Source: Alistipes putredinis DSM 17216 | Lineage (GTDB): Bacteria; Bacteroidota; Bacteroidia; Bacteroidales; Rikenellaceae | Direction of reading: 5' to 3' | Assembly (NCBI RefSeq): GCF_000154465.1 | Contig: NZ_DS499579.1 | Coordinates: 1 to 64,000, forward strand | Length of the DNA stretch: 64,000 nucleotides | In this document: piece by piece, positions 25,751-33,850 of the stretch | Numbering within the stretch: position 1 is the first letter of the stretch | Layout of the letters: each line of letters begins with the position of its first letter | The notes under the pieces: generated by a model | What the model was told of the DNA's origin: nothing | What the model saw: the letters and a program-made list of their open reading frames with translations, nothing else | Databases searched by the model: none | Position numbers and translations under genes: made by a program

Positions 25751-27931
25751 ATGAGAAAGATAATAACTTGCATGATTTTGGGCCTGCTGTCGCTGGTTTC
25801 CTGTACGGAGTATGACGAAGTGGCCATGTGGAACAAAAACGAAGATATGGGGTCGCGGCTGGCAGCGCTGGAGGAGCTGTGCAGCCGGCTGAATACCAAT
25901 ATCGTTTCGCTGCAACAGATTGTCGAGGCCCTGCAAGGCAACGACTATGTGACGGGAGTGGTCCCGGTCGTGGAAAACGGTGAAACGGTCGGTTATACGA
26001 TCTCTTTCAGCAAAAGCGGCCCGGTGACGATCTATCACGGGAAAAAGGGAGAAAATGGACAGAACGGTACGACCCCTGTAATCGGTGTCGAACAGGATAC
26101 CGACGGACTCTATTACTGGACGCTCGACGGCGAATGGCTCACGGACGACGAAGGGAGCAAGATTCTGGCTCAGGGAATGGCCGGTAAGTCGGCTTACGAA
26201 CTGGCCGTGGAGAAAGGATACCGGGGAACGCTCGACGAATGGCTGGCCTCGCTCAACGGCAGCAATGGCGACGACGGCAAGTCGGCTTATGAGCTTGCCG
26301 TAGAGAACGGTTATCGGGGGACCGAGGAGGAGTGGCTGGCGTCGCTCAAGGGCAATACGGGCAACGACGGTAAATCGGCTTACGAACTGGCCGTCGAAAA
26401 AGGCTACCAGGGAACCGAAGAGGAGTGGTTGGCCTCGCTCAATGGCAGCAATGGCAACGATGGCGACGACGGTAAGTCGGCTTATGAGCTTGCCGTAGAG
26501 AACGGTTATCAGGGGACCGAGGAGGAGTGGCTGGCCTCGCTCAAGGGCAGTGCCGGCGATCAGGGCGATGACGGCGTCACGCCGAAACTGGAGGTCCGCG
26601 ACGACGGTTATTGGTATATTTCCTACGACAACGGCCAAACGTGGAATAAATTGGGCCCGGCTACGGGCGATCCCGGTGAGGACGGCGATTCGATGTTCAG
26701 CGACATAGATGTTTCCGATCCGGATTATCTCGTTTTGACGCTGGCCGAAACCGGAGCATCGATCAAGCTGCCGTATTACAAGGACAAATTCGACCTTTTG
26801 TTTGTTTCGGGTTCTGACCGGGTAAAGGAGATGTCGGTATATTGCGGCCCGGGTGCGACGGCGGAGGTGGAGTACGAATTGACGAATCCTCTGAACGTGC
26901 AGGTCGCCATCGAGTGCATTTCGCACAGCGGATACGAGGTTGCCGTGGACAAGTCGGCTAAAAAGATCACGGTTTCCGCACCGGACGATCCGGCTGCGAT
27001 CACCGATCCCGAGAGCGAAATTCTGGTGTTCGCTTCGGACGACGAAAGGACCGTCATGCGTAAATTGGTCGTCAAACAGGTGAAGTATATCGACTATAGG
27101 GCTACCCGGCAACTGGATTGGGAGAAGAGTTCCGTCAATCCGCGTTTCTGGGGCGAAGATTGTAAATTCCTCGACGAACAGAGTACGTATGATTCCGCTA
27201 CCGGTGAAGGGCGATGGGCTTATACGGGTACCGTGATCTATATTACGGATGCCGCTTTTTCGGGAGAGGCGGGGCTGCAGGAAATCGTTATTCCTGCGAG
27301 CGTTGTCGAGGTGGGACGCAATCTGTGGAATGAAACCGGCGGCGGAGGTGCTTTTCAGAATTGCACGGCCCTGACCAGCGTGGTATTCGAGGGGGACAAC
27401 CTGTCCAAGATCAATCTGAATACTTTCAACGGATGTTCGGCACTGTCTTCCATCGAGCTTCCGGAAAGCCTGGAAAAGATCGAGTATAATGCGTTCGACG
27501 ATTGCAGCGCCCTGAAAAGTATCGTCATTCCGGACAAGGTAACCTATATCGGCGAAGGGGCCTTCAATTATTGTACGGGTTTGCAGGAGGCTTATATCGG
27601 CGATGGAGTTACCGAGATTGCCGCGAAAGCGTTTGCGGAATGCACCGCATTGAAAACGGTCGTTATCGGAAAGAGTATTCAGCGTATCGGCGATCAGGCC
27701 TTCAATACGAGGAGTTCCTGGGATCAGATGACCCTGGAGAAGATTACCGTTTTGTTCGACGATATTGCGTCCGGCTCTTTCCCGGTGTTGGAGAGCGGTT
27801 CGAGAGGCGTCTTCCCGAAACCCGGCGGTTGGGATCTGGTTTCCTATAAAATATATGTACCGAAAGGGACGAAAGCCGAATATCAGAAGAACTGGTCGGA
27901 TTATAGTTCGCTGATCGTGGAGATGCAATAG
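25751..27931 (+). CDS. Large surface lipoprotein: coiled-coil, tandem GKSAYELAV repeats, LRR_5 domain
   Basis: 726 residues. It begins with a lipoprotein signal (MRKIITCMILGLLSLVSC). Residues about 30-140 resemble the DUF4988/PL29 N-terminal region (LAALEELCSRLNTNIVSLQQIVEAL, then a beta-sandwich). Residues about 145-270 carry four repeats of the type GKSAYELAVENGYRGTEEEW with collagen-like GSNGDDG spacers. A further domain to about 440 is beta-rich, and the C-terminal 280 residues are BspA-type leucine-rich repeats ending in VPKGTKAEYQKNWSDYSS. Likely displayed outside the cell for adhesion or glycan contact. Repeats 2 and 4 are nearly identical in DNA, pointing to recent duplication. Confidence 0.82.
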   Translation: MRKIITCMILGLLSLVSCTEYDEVAMWNKNEDMGSRLAALEELCSRLNTNIVSLQQIVEALQGNDYVTGVVPVVENGETVGYTISFSKSGPVTIYHGKKGENGQNGTTPVIGVEQDTDGLYYWTLDGEWLTDDEGSKILAQGMAGKSAYELAVEKGYRGTLDEWLASLNGSNGDDGKSAYELAVENGYRGTEEEWLASLKGNTGNDGKSAYELAVEKGYQGTEEEWLASLNGSNGNDGDDGKSAYELAVENGYQGTEEEWLASLKGSAGDQGDDGVTPKLEVRDDGYWYISYDNGQTWNKLGPATGDPGEDGDSMFSDIDVSDPDYLVLTLAETGASIKLPYYKDKFDLLFVSGSDRVKEMSVYCGPGATAEVEYELTNPLNVQVAIECISHSGYEVAVDKSAKKITVSAPDDPAAITDPESEILVFASDDERTVMRKLVVKQVKYIDYRATRQLDWEKSSVNPRFWGEDCKFLDEQSTYDSATGEGRWAYTGTVIYITDAAFSGEAGLQEIVIPASVVEVGRNLWNETGGGGAFQNCTALTSVVFEGDNLSKINLNTFNGCSALSSIELPESLEKIEYNAFDDCSALKSIVIPDKVTYIGEGAFNYCTGLQEAYIGDGVTEIAAKAFAECTALKTVVIGKSIQRIGDQAFNTRSSWDQMTLEKITVLFDDIASGSFPVLESGSRGVFPKPGGWDLVSYKIYVPKGTKAEYQKNWSDYSSLIVEMQ
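26183..26570 (+). repeat. Four intragenic repeats in an A-B-A'-B' arrangement
   Basis: Units start at 26183, 26276, 26369 and 26471 (93, 93, 102 nt spacing). Codon choice shows units 1 and 3 alike and units 2 and 4 alike, so a two-unit block was duplicated. All keep the reading frame. Confidence 0.85.
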
Positions 27932-28449
27932 GGTGCGGGCCGTTTCGACTGGTCGTACGGAATGCGGCGACTTTTCGAAGGTTGAATTTTCAATATTTTC
28001 GACTTAAGTCCGAAATCGGTCTGTATTGACACTCCTCGGCTCAATAGCCGAGGGGGGTTTTTTGTCGGATGGCATTTCTTCGTTTCCCGCTCCCTTTTTG
28101 CGGACGATCGAGGAAGCGGGCGGGATAATTCCGATTGCCGCAACAAGTATGGCGATTATATTGGGTTCGGGTTTCAGACTTGTTTCCCGAGGCTGTTTGT
28201 CATCGTTCGCCGGGGGCGTGTTCTGGGCTGTCCCTTTCTTTTGCCTCCTTGTGGAAAGGGGCTTGGGAGGGAAATGCTTGTCGGAAATCGGCCGGTACGG
28301 TACGTGATGGCTGCCTGTATTTTGAGCGTGGAGCGGAGGGTTGTGAAGACTGTTTGTCGCCTGTTTTGCCGGGGTTTCGGTAAAATGGCCCGTGTTTATG
28401 AGCTTCTTCTTCTGCGGCGGTCGCTTGGACGCTATCGGGGAAAGTCCGG
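27932..28449. other. Intergenic between convergent genes
   Basis: Contains the operon terminator at 28034-28063. The remaining 380 bases up to mnmA hold GC-rich sequence with no credible ORF, tRNA or promoter. Confidence 0.55.
28034..28063 (+). terminator. Terminator of the surface-protein operon
   Basis: CCTCGGCT (28034-28041), loop CAAT, AGCCGAGG (28046-28053), followed by GGGG and six T residues. Confidence 0.85.
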
Positions 28450-29796
28450 TTATTCGGCGATGACGCCCGATCCGACCAGCTCATCGCCATCGTACCAGGC
28501 TGCGAACTGTCCCGGCGTGATTCCACGCTGAGGTTCGTCGAAAAGCAGGTAGGCCGCGTCCGGACGGATGAAGAGTTCCGCTCCTTGCAGCGGCTGGCGG
28601 TAGCGGATACGGACATCGAAACGACGGCTTTCGCCCGTTTTCAATTCCCGGAGCGGGTCGATCCAGTGCAGCTCGCCGGGAGCGATCCGCAAGGCCCGGC
28701 GGTAAAGTCCCGGATGGTTGTCGCCCTCGCCGACGTAGATCACGTTCTGCTCCACGTCGGTTGCCAGTACGAAAAGCGACTCCTTGCGGCCGCCGATCCC
28801 CAGCCCTTTGCGTTGGCCGATGGTATAAAAGTGGGCTCCGTTATGCTGCCCGATTTTTTTGCCGTCGCGCACGGTATAACGGTAGGGAGCAGCGAGTGCA
28901 GCCAGTTCGGTATCCGTCGGAGTGGAGGACCGCTTTGCGGCGGTTGCCGTCGGAGCTGTCGCCGGGTTCGGACATTCTGTCGAGTCCGTATTCGCCGGAT
29001 TTATACCGCGTAGGGTGGCACTTTTATCCGAAGCCGTTCGTTCCGCCGTGCCCATCCCTGCATCCTCCGTTTTGCCGACGAGTGGGACGGCTTGTCCGTA
29101 TTTGGGCCAATCGGCTTTGATTTCGTGGACGTTGCCGGTTTTTGCTTTGAGCTTTTGTTGAAGAAAGACCGGCAGATCGACCTTGCCGACGAAACAGATG
29201 CCTTGCGAATCCTTGCGTTTGGCCGTAGCGAGCTTCATTTGCTCGGCGATGCGTCGCACTTCGGGTTTGAGCAGGTGGCCGACCGGAAACAGCGCCCGGG
29301 AAAGCTGTTCCTGTGAAAGTTGGCAGAGAAAGTAGCTCTGGTCCTTGTTGGGATCGCTACCCGCAAGCAATTTGTAGATCGTCCGGCCGTCGGGCGCCGT
29401 CTCTTCGGCCTTGCGACAGTAGTGTCCCGTAGCCACGAAATCGGCTCCCAGCTTGAGGGCTTCCTTCAGAAAAACGTCGAACTTGATTTCGCGGTTGCAG
29501 AGCACGTCGGGATTGGGTGTGCGCCCTTTCGCGTATTCGGAGAACATATAGTCCACCACCCGGCGACGGTACTGGTCCGAGAGATCGACCGTATGGAACG
29601 GAATGTCGAGCCGTCGGGCGACAAGTTCGGCGAAGAGCCGGTCGTCGTGCCAGGGGCAGTCGCCTTCGAGCGTGCCCGTAGTGTCGTGCCAGTTGATCAT
29701 GAAGAGTCCGATAACCTCATGTCCGGCCTGTTGGAGCAGGTAGGCCGCTACCGACGAATCGACGCCGCCGGAGAGTCCGATAACTACACGTGCCAT
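28450..29796 (-). CDS. mnmA: tRNA-specific 2-thiouridylase MnmA with an unusual insertion
   Basis: 448 residues from the start MARVVIGLSGGVDSS; an earlier ATG 11 codons upstream is possible but breaks the usual N terminus. MnmA thiolates U34 of Lys, Glu and Gln tRNAs. It has the PP-loop SGGVDSS, the catalytic Cys100 in PDVLCNREIKFD and Cys201 in DSQGICFVGKVDLP. The target-binding segment HFYTIGQRKGLGIGG and the C-terminal barrel are present. Family members are about 360 residues; the excess is a Thr/Ala/Pro-rich, unstructured-looking stretch at about 236-300. It follows rimM by 95 bases and may share the rpsP transcript. Confidence 0.95.
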   Translation of the reverse strand: MARVVIGLSGGVDSSVAAYLLQQAGHEVIGLFMINWHDTTGTLEGDCPWHDDRLFAELVARRLDIPFHTVDLSDQYRRRVVDYMFSEYAKGRTPNPDVLCNREIKFDVFLKEALKLGADFVATGHYCRKAEETAPDGRTIYKLLAGSDPNKDQSYFLCQLSQEQLSRALFPVGHLLKPEVRRIAEQMKLATAKRKDSQGICFVGKVDLPVFLQQKLKAKTGNVHEIKADWPKYGQAVPLVGKTEDAGMGTAERTASDKSATLRGINPANTDSTECPNPATAPTATAAKRSSTPTDTELAALAAPYRYTVRDGKKIGQHNGAHFYTIGQRKGLGIGGRKESLFVLATDVEQNVIYVGEGDNHPGLYRRALRIAPGELHWIDPLRELKTGESRRFDVRIRYRQPLQGAELFIRPDAAYLLFDEPQRGITPGQFAAWYDGDELVGSGVIAE

Positions 29797-29891
29797 ACTT
29801 TTTGCGCAAATTTTACTTTTCGACCGCACCGAAAGGCGCGTTTTGCCGGAAATATCCGGTCACGGAAGCACCGGTTTTCCACCGATTCTCG

Positions 29892-30383
29892 TTACAGTTC
29901 GATCAGTCCCTCGGGCAGTACCATCTTCACCGTACGGCCCTCGAAATCGATGCCTGCGATGAACTCCTCGACCGCCGGAACCAGGATCCGTTTGCCGCCG
30001 ATCTCCACCTCGAAGAGAGGATTGGCCTCGCTGTCGTAATAATCCGTGATTTCGCCTTTCAACGTACCGATCCGTACCCGGAATCCGATCAAATCTTCCA
30101 GGTAGAATTCATCGTTTTCGTCGTCCTCGTGCTCGAGGTACAACTCCCGCCCGATAAACTCTTCCGCCCGACGAGCGGAGTCGATATCCGCGAATGTCGC
30201 CAATGCGTTGGTCTTGCCCCTCCGTTCGAAGCGGTCGCAAAAAAGAGGAACCGCCAGTGAATCGATCTTCACGAACAGCGGTTCCTCTGTTGAGAAGTCA
30301 TCGGGAAACGTCGTGTAGAGATTCAGTAAAACCCCACCTTCAACTCCGAAGAGTTTACTCACGCGCGCAACCGACAACAACAT
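29892..30383 (-). CDS. rimM: 16S rRNA processing protein RimM
   Basis: 163 residues. RimM binds S19 and assists maturation of the 30S head. An N-terminal RimM domain (VARVSKLFGVEGGVLLNLY) and a C-terminal PRC-barrel (EFYLEDLIGFRVRIGTLKGEITDYY; RILVPAVEEFIAGIDFEGRTV) are visible. It follows rpsP by 11 bases in the conserved rpsP-rimM order. Confidence 0.95.
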   Translation of the reverse strand: MLLSVARVSKLFGVEGGVLLNLYTTFPDDFSTEEPLFVKIDSLAVPLFCDRFERRGKTNALATFADIDSARRAEEFIGRELYLEHEDDENDEFYLEDLIGFRVRIGTLKGEITDYYDSEANPLFEVEIGGKRILVPAVEEFIAGIDFEGRTVKMVLPEGLIEL

Positions 30384-30394
30384 AACGGTTGTAA

Positions 30395-30949
30395 CTATGC
30401 CTCGGCAGGAGCTTCTCCCTCTGCGGGAGCTGCTGCTTCAGCCGATTCGGCAGCGGCAGCTTCGGCGGCCTCACGTGCGGCAGCTTCGGCAGCGGCTTTC
30501 TTCTCGGCGAGAGCGGCTGCGCGCTCTTCCTTGATTTTGGTCTCGGCGGCCAGACGGCTCTTCTCGGCCGATTTAGCGTCCGACGCCAGTTTGTTGGTCT
30601 TGTTCTCGATCTTGGTCTGCTTCTCGCTCAGCCATTTGTTGAATTTGGCCTCGGCGTCCGACTCGGAGAATGCACCTTTAGCGACACCGCCCAGCAGGTG
30701 CTTCTTGTACATTACGCCTTTGTAGGAGAGGATCGCCCGACAGGTGTCGGTGGGTTGTGCGCCTTTGAGTAACCAATCCAGAGCTTTCTCGAAGTTCAGA
30801 TCGATCGTAGCAGGATTCGTATTGGGATTGTAGGTACCCAATTTCTCGATGAATTTACCATCACGTGGCGCTCTGCTATCTGCGGCAACGATGTGGTAGA
30901 AAGCGAAACCTTTCTTACCGTGGCGTGCCAGACGAATTTTAACAGCCAT
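30395..30949 (-). CDS. rpsP: 30S ribosomal protein S16 with long C-terminal tail
   Basis: 184 residues. The first 85 or so are S16 (MAVKIRLARHGKKGFAFYHIVAADSRAPRDG and the LDWLLKGAQPTDTCRAILS segment). The remaining hundred residues are a Lys/Glu/Ala-rich helical tail ending in a run of Ala, Glu and Pro. Extended S16 tails occur across Bacteroidetes; the tail's role is not established to my knowledge. First gene of the rpsP-rimM unit, with a consensus promoter 60-90 bases upstream. Confidence 0.96.
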   Translation of the reverse strand: MAVKIRLARHGKKGFAFYHIVAADSRAPRDGKFIEKLGTYNPNTNPATIDLNFEKALDWLLKGAQPTDTCRAILSYKGVMYKKHLLGGVAKGAFSESDAEAKFNKWLSEKQTKIENKTNKLASDAKSAEKSRLAAETKIKEERAAALAEKKAAAEAAAREAAEAAAAESAEAAAPAEGEAPAEA

Positions 30950-31011
30950 TTGCTATAAAATTTTTAATGAAATTAATAAACGCTACCCACTTTTCGGGGC
31001 TTTCAGGGGAG

Positions 31012-31042
31012 CAAAGGTAGAAACAAAAAACCGAATTGCCAA
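31012..31042 (-). promoter_or_regulatory. rpsP-rimM promoter
   Basis: On the minus strand: TTG (31040-31042), a 20-nt spacer, TACCTTTG (31012-31019). The same -7 box appears at the tRNA-Arg promoter. Confidence 0.75.
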
Positions 31043-31064
31043 ATCTGCCGGGAAACAAAATGGA

Positions 31065-32840
31065 TCAATTTGGTAAAAGATGGGGTGTCCGGCCGTATTC
31101 GGCTGCTTTGCAGAAGCGGACAGGTGCAGTGAAGGCGGTTGCGATCAGGGCGGTACGGTTTGGCGTAACCGCCGATTTGCCGTTGATAAATCCCGAGTTT
31201 GGAGCACTCTTCGGATCGCACAGATCGTCTTCGGTGAAGGTTAATTCTTCGTAGTATAATTCGCCCCAGGCGCCGCTTTCATCCTGTCCGCAATAGTAGA
31301 ATCCGAATGTTTCCATTTCGGCGGGGAGGAAATAATAACCATTTTCGACATTTTTCCAGCCGAACAATGTGCCGGTTTCGAGATAGTCGAGGATCTGCAT
31401 ATCTGAAAGATTCAGTTGTGTTGATCGTGCGACATGCAGAAGGCCCCATGTATGGATTGTTTCAGGGCTTGTCGGGGTAACCTGGAAGATAAATACCCGA
31501 TGGTCGCTTGCCCCTTTGTAAATATCTGGGTAGAGTGTTTCCAGAGCCGTCCCGTCATAGAGTTGCCATTCCGCCTGCACGGTAGCGTTCATATTGCGCG
31601 GCAGGGGTTTGCTCGTCACGCGAGCAATGAATATATTATTTGGAAAATCATTGGTGTCGAGGAATCCATAAATTACATATTCTGTTCCCGGAATACAATT
31701 TATTTGCAATATTTCTCTATCCATATATAAGCTCGGCGAGTATGAGTTCTCTGGGGTCATATCTTGGATAAATTGGCGCCAGTCGTCGTAAGAATCGAAA
31801 TACGAGGCAGTGGTGATTCCCACATAATACCATGTATCATTGAAATTTGGGGTGACTTGCACGTTGAAGCTGCGCATTTCGATATCGTACGGTTCGAAAA
31901 TCAGTTCAAACCTTTCTTCAAACGGATGGTCGAACCAATCATCCAGTTTGTCGATCACTCCGTTGCCGTCAATATCCAAGTACTCGTCGAACGGTGGAAT
32001 TGCATAATCCGTAATGGAGAGTTCTTCATAACGTCGTTCCAAATTTCTCGTAACTCTCGCAGGTTTAATCCCCATACCGTTGCTCCGTACGGCTGCGAGC
32101 AGGGCTTCGTCTTTGATCTGTCCGTTCACCTCGATGTCTGTCGCGATTTTGGAAACGATTTCCGAGAGTTGGGCAACCGTTCGTCCGTGTTGCAGCGTGG
32201 CGGAAATAGCCAGCAGGATGGCGTTGCCGACACCCGGACGGGCGATGTCCATCTTGTCGAAGCCTTCCGGCGAGGGAAGTTCGTCTTGCGGGATGCAGAA
32301 CGATCGGAGCACTTCCTGCTCGGCCGTCCGGCGTGCATCCGGAATGGTCCGGCCCTCGTTCAAAACAAGGTACTTGATGCGGGGCGTTTCCAGCGAAGTG
32401 AGCAAATTGACGTTCGACTTTCCTTCCATTGCAAGGTCGGACAGAGACCGCAGGGTCAGCGGGGCATCGGAAAGATTGCCTGTCACTTCGTTGAAATAGA
32501 AACCCTCGGCGATGATCTCTACGTAGCGGCTGTCAATATCCGATGTAAGTTCGAACGAGCCCATGTCGTCGAGAATCTGCGTTTGGTAACTTTTACCGGT
32601 CGGTTGCAGTCGTTCGTTCAGCTCCTGGATAGTGACGACAGAGCCTTGGATGAACTGCCCTTTCTGCACGCTTCCGTTGATCGAATATTCCGGAATGTCC
32701 GGTTTTTCATCCTCCGAGTCGTTACCGTCGCCGGGGTTCTCGGTGTTATCCGATCCTCCGTAGGGCGTTTCATCGATACCGCTGTCGGTACAGCCGCAGA
32801 CAAGCAGTACGGCGATTGCGAATAAAAAGAGTTTTTTCAT
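31065..32840 (-). CDS. Uncharacterised lipoprotein, 591 aa
   Basis: Not assigned to a known function. It starts with a lipoprotein signal MKKLFLFAIAVLLVCGC followed by an acidic Gly/Asn/Asp linker, the type often associated with surface export in Bacteroidetes. Residues about 50-115 look like a carboxypeptidase-regulatory-like beta-sandwich (NGSVQKGQFIQGSVVTIQEL). The middle is helical. A calcium-loop-like DIDGNGVIDKLDDW lies near residue 295, and the C-terminal 280 residues are beta-rich with many aromatic residues. It is more AT-rich than neighbouring genes. A promoter about 310 bases upstream gives it a long leader that includes a terminator-like structure. Confidence 0.7.
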   Translation of the reverse strand: MKKLFLFAIAVLLVCGCTDSGIDETPYGGSDNTENPGDGNDSEDEKPDIPEYSINGSVQKGQFIQGSVVTIQELNERLQPTGKSYQTQILDDMGSFELTSDIDSRYVEIIAEGFYFNEVTGNLSDAPLTLRSLSDLAMEGKSNVNLLTSLETPRIKYLVLNEGRTIPDARRTAEQEVLRSFCIPQDELPSPEGFDKMDIARPGVGNAILLAISATLQHGRTVAQLSEIVSKIATDIEVNGQIKDEALLAAVRSNGMGIKPARVTRNLERRYEELSITDYAIPPFDEYLDIDGNGVIDKLDDWFDHPFEERFELIFEPYDIEMRSFNVQVTPNFNDTWYYVGITTASYFDSYDDWRQFIQDMTPENSYSPSLYMDREILQINCIPGTEYVIYGFLDTNDFPNNIFIARVTSKPLPRNMNATVQAEWQLYDGTALETLYPDIYKGASDHRVFIFQVTPTSPETIHTWGLLHVARSTQLNLSDMQILDYLETGTLFGWKNVENGYYFLPAEMETFGFYYCGQDESGAWGELYYEELTFTEDDLCDPKSAPNSGFINGKSAVTPNRTALIATAFTAPVRFCKAAEYGRTPHLLPN

Positions 32841-32917
32841 AATAAGATTATTTAATAAGTAGAAATTTGATCATTCCTGCTACTTACCGTATCGGCTCCT
32901 GCTGCGGTGGTTTGAAC

Positions 32918-33143
32918 AAAAAAAGTGTGGAGTCGTTCGTTTATCTGACGACAGGCATTTGGCGTGGCCCGGAAACAAATAAACAATACCCCACACCGAA
33001 TAGTATATCGAGAACCGATATAGCTATACACGGTGATGAGTGTCTGTATTGCCTATCCTTGTTTCCTTAAAATCGCCAAATTTTATCGTCAAGGATTAGC
33101 GAAACACTTTCACTAAACAATATGTCGCCATCCGTCGGGGACG
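32918..33143 (-). ncRNA. Candidate leader attenuator or small RNA, about 225 nt
   Basis: On the minus strand a consensus promoter predicts a start near 33143. The RNA would end in GTGTGGGG pairing with CTCCACAC (8 bp, one wobble), enclosing GTTTATTTG paired with CAGATAAAC (9 bp, one wobble), followed by seven T residues at 32918-32925. This is a terminator-ended structured RNA located before the 591-aa lipoprotein. It may be a free small RNA or a conditional attenuator. No known RNA family recognised. Confidence 0.4.
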
Positions 33144-33149
33144 GCACTG

Positions 33150-33179
33150 CAAAGTTAGTGAATGTTTCCTAATACACAA
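33150..33179 (-). promoter_or_regulatory. Promoter upstream of the 591-aa lipoprotein
   Basis: On the minus strand: TTG (33177-33179), a 19-nt spacer, TAACTTTG (33150-33157). Full consensus. Confidence 0.65.
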
Positions 33180-33497
33180 CACGCTCTGGGGTATTGCCAC
33201 CGCAAAGTTCCACAAAACAAAGTTTTTCTGCAACGGCCGACGGCCGGATCGAAAATTATATTCGTTGTAATTTGGGTGAAAAGTTTTTGTGTGTAAAGAG
33301 GGGGATGTTTGTAGTGTGTTGTTTTTCAGAATATTAATTGTGTGAAATTTTGATGTGCGGAAATGTTGTTTTGTCGGTGTACGGTTCGGAGATAAAAGGA
33401 AAAAGTGCTGGAATTTTGGGTGCGAACTATTTTTTCCGTTGTGTTGTATTAACTATTTGATACCTTGCTGGATAAGAGGTAAAACTTGTCGTGTTGC

Positions 33498-33528
33498 TTG
33501 CATAAGCGAGGATTTTGTATTACCTTTG
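33498..33528 (+). promoter_or_regulatory. tRNA-Arg promoter
   Basis: TTG (33498-33500), a 20-nt spacer, TACCTTTG (33521-33528), ending 31 bases before the tRNA. Confidence 0.75.
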
Positions 33529-33559
33529 CTGCGCTGTGCGATTATGTGCTGCAAACGAT

Positions 33560-33633
33560 GGTTCCGTAGCTCAGTTGGATAGAGCAACAGCCTTCTAAGC
33601 TGTGGGTCGAGCGTTCGAACCGCTCCGGAATCA
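33560..33633 (+). tRNA. tRNA-Arg (anticodon TCT)
   Basis: A complete cloverleaf of 74 nt. The acceptor stem is GGTTCCG/CGGAATC with one wobble, followed by a D arm (GCTC/GAGC). The anticodon stem ACAGC/GCTGT holds TCT at 33594-33596, and the T loop is GTTCGAA. CCA is not encoded. It reads AGA/AGG arginine codons. No integrase or attachment repeat lies beside it. Confidence 0.95.
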
Positions 33634-33647
33634 CTTGAGAAAAACGA

Positions 33648-33690
33648 TGAAAGATCCGCTAAACAATAACTGTTTAGCGGATCTTTCGTT
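33648..33690. terminator. Terminator after tRNA-Arg
   Basis: A 16-bp perfect stem (33648-33663 with 33671-33686) with a 7-nt loop, followed by GTTGTC. The outer bases extend the pairing. Confidence 0.8.
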
Positions 33691-33850
33691 GTCATGGTGT
33701 GCCGGGCTTGTGAGAGGATTCGCCAGGGACCGAAGATGAACGGAGCCGTGTAATCCGGCAGTGCGTTGTCTGAAAAAAGCTCTGGCCGATTTTCCGGTCG
33801 GCCGTCTGAATGTTGCGGGCAGTGTCTGAAGTATGTAAATATCGGTATTG

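Larger units (their letters stand above)
32841..33559. other. Intergenic region with candidate RNA and two promoters
   Basis: No credible protein gene in 719 bases. It holds a minus-strand promoter (33150-33179), a structured segment ending in T7 (32918-33000), a perfect inverted repeat TATATCG/CGATATA (33004-33022), and the tRNA-Arg promoter (33498-33528). The stretch 33200-33490 is AT-rich and otherwise unremarkable. Confidence 0.55.

Noticed and set aside
26183..26570. Regular repeats that might suggest CRISPR
   Set aside because: They are in-frame protein repeats without unique spacers. No CRISPR-like array was seen anywhere in the window.
25244..27928. 894-codon open frame on the minus strand
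   Set aside because: Antisense shadow of the barrel protein and the repeat lipoprotein; its own repeats mirror those of the real gene.
33560..33690. tRNA-Arg as an integration site
   Set aside because: No integrase, no repeated 3' tRNA end and no mobile genes follow; a normal terminator comes directly after.
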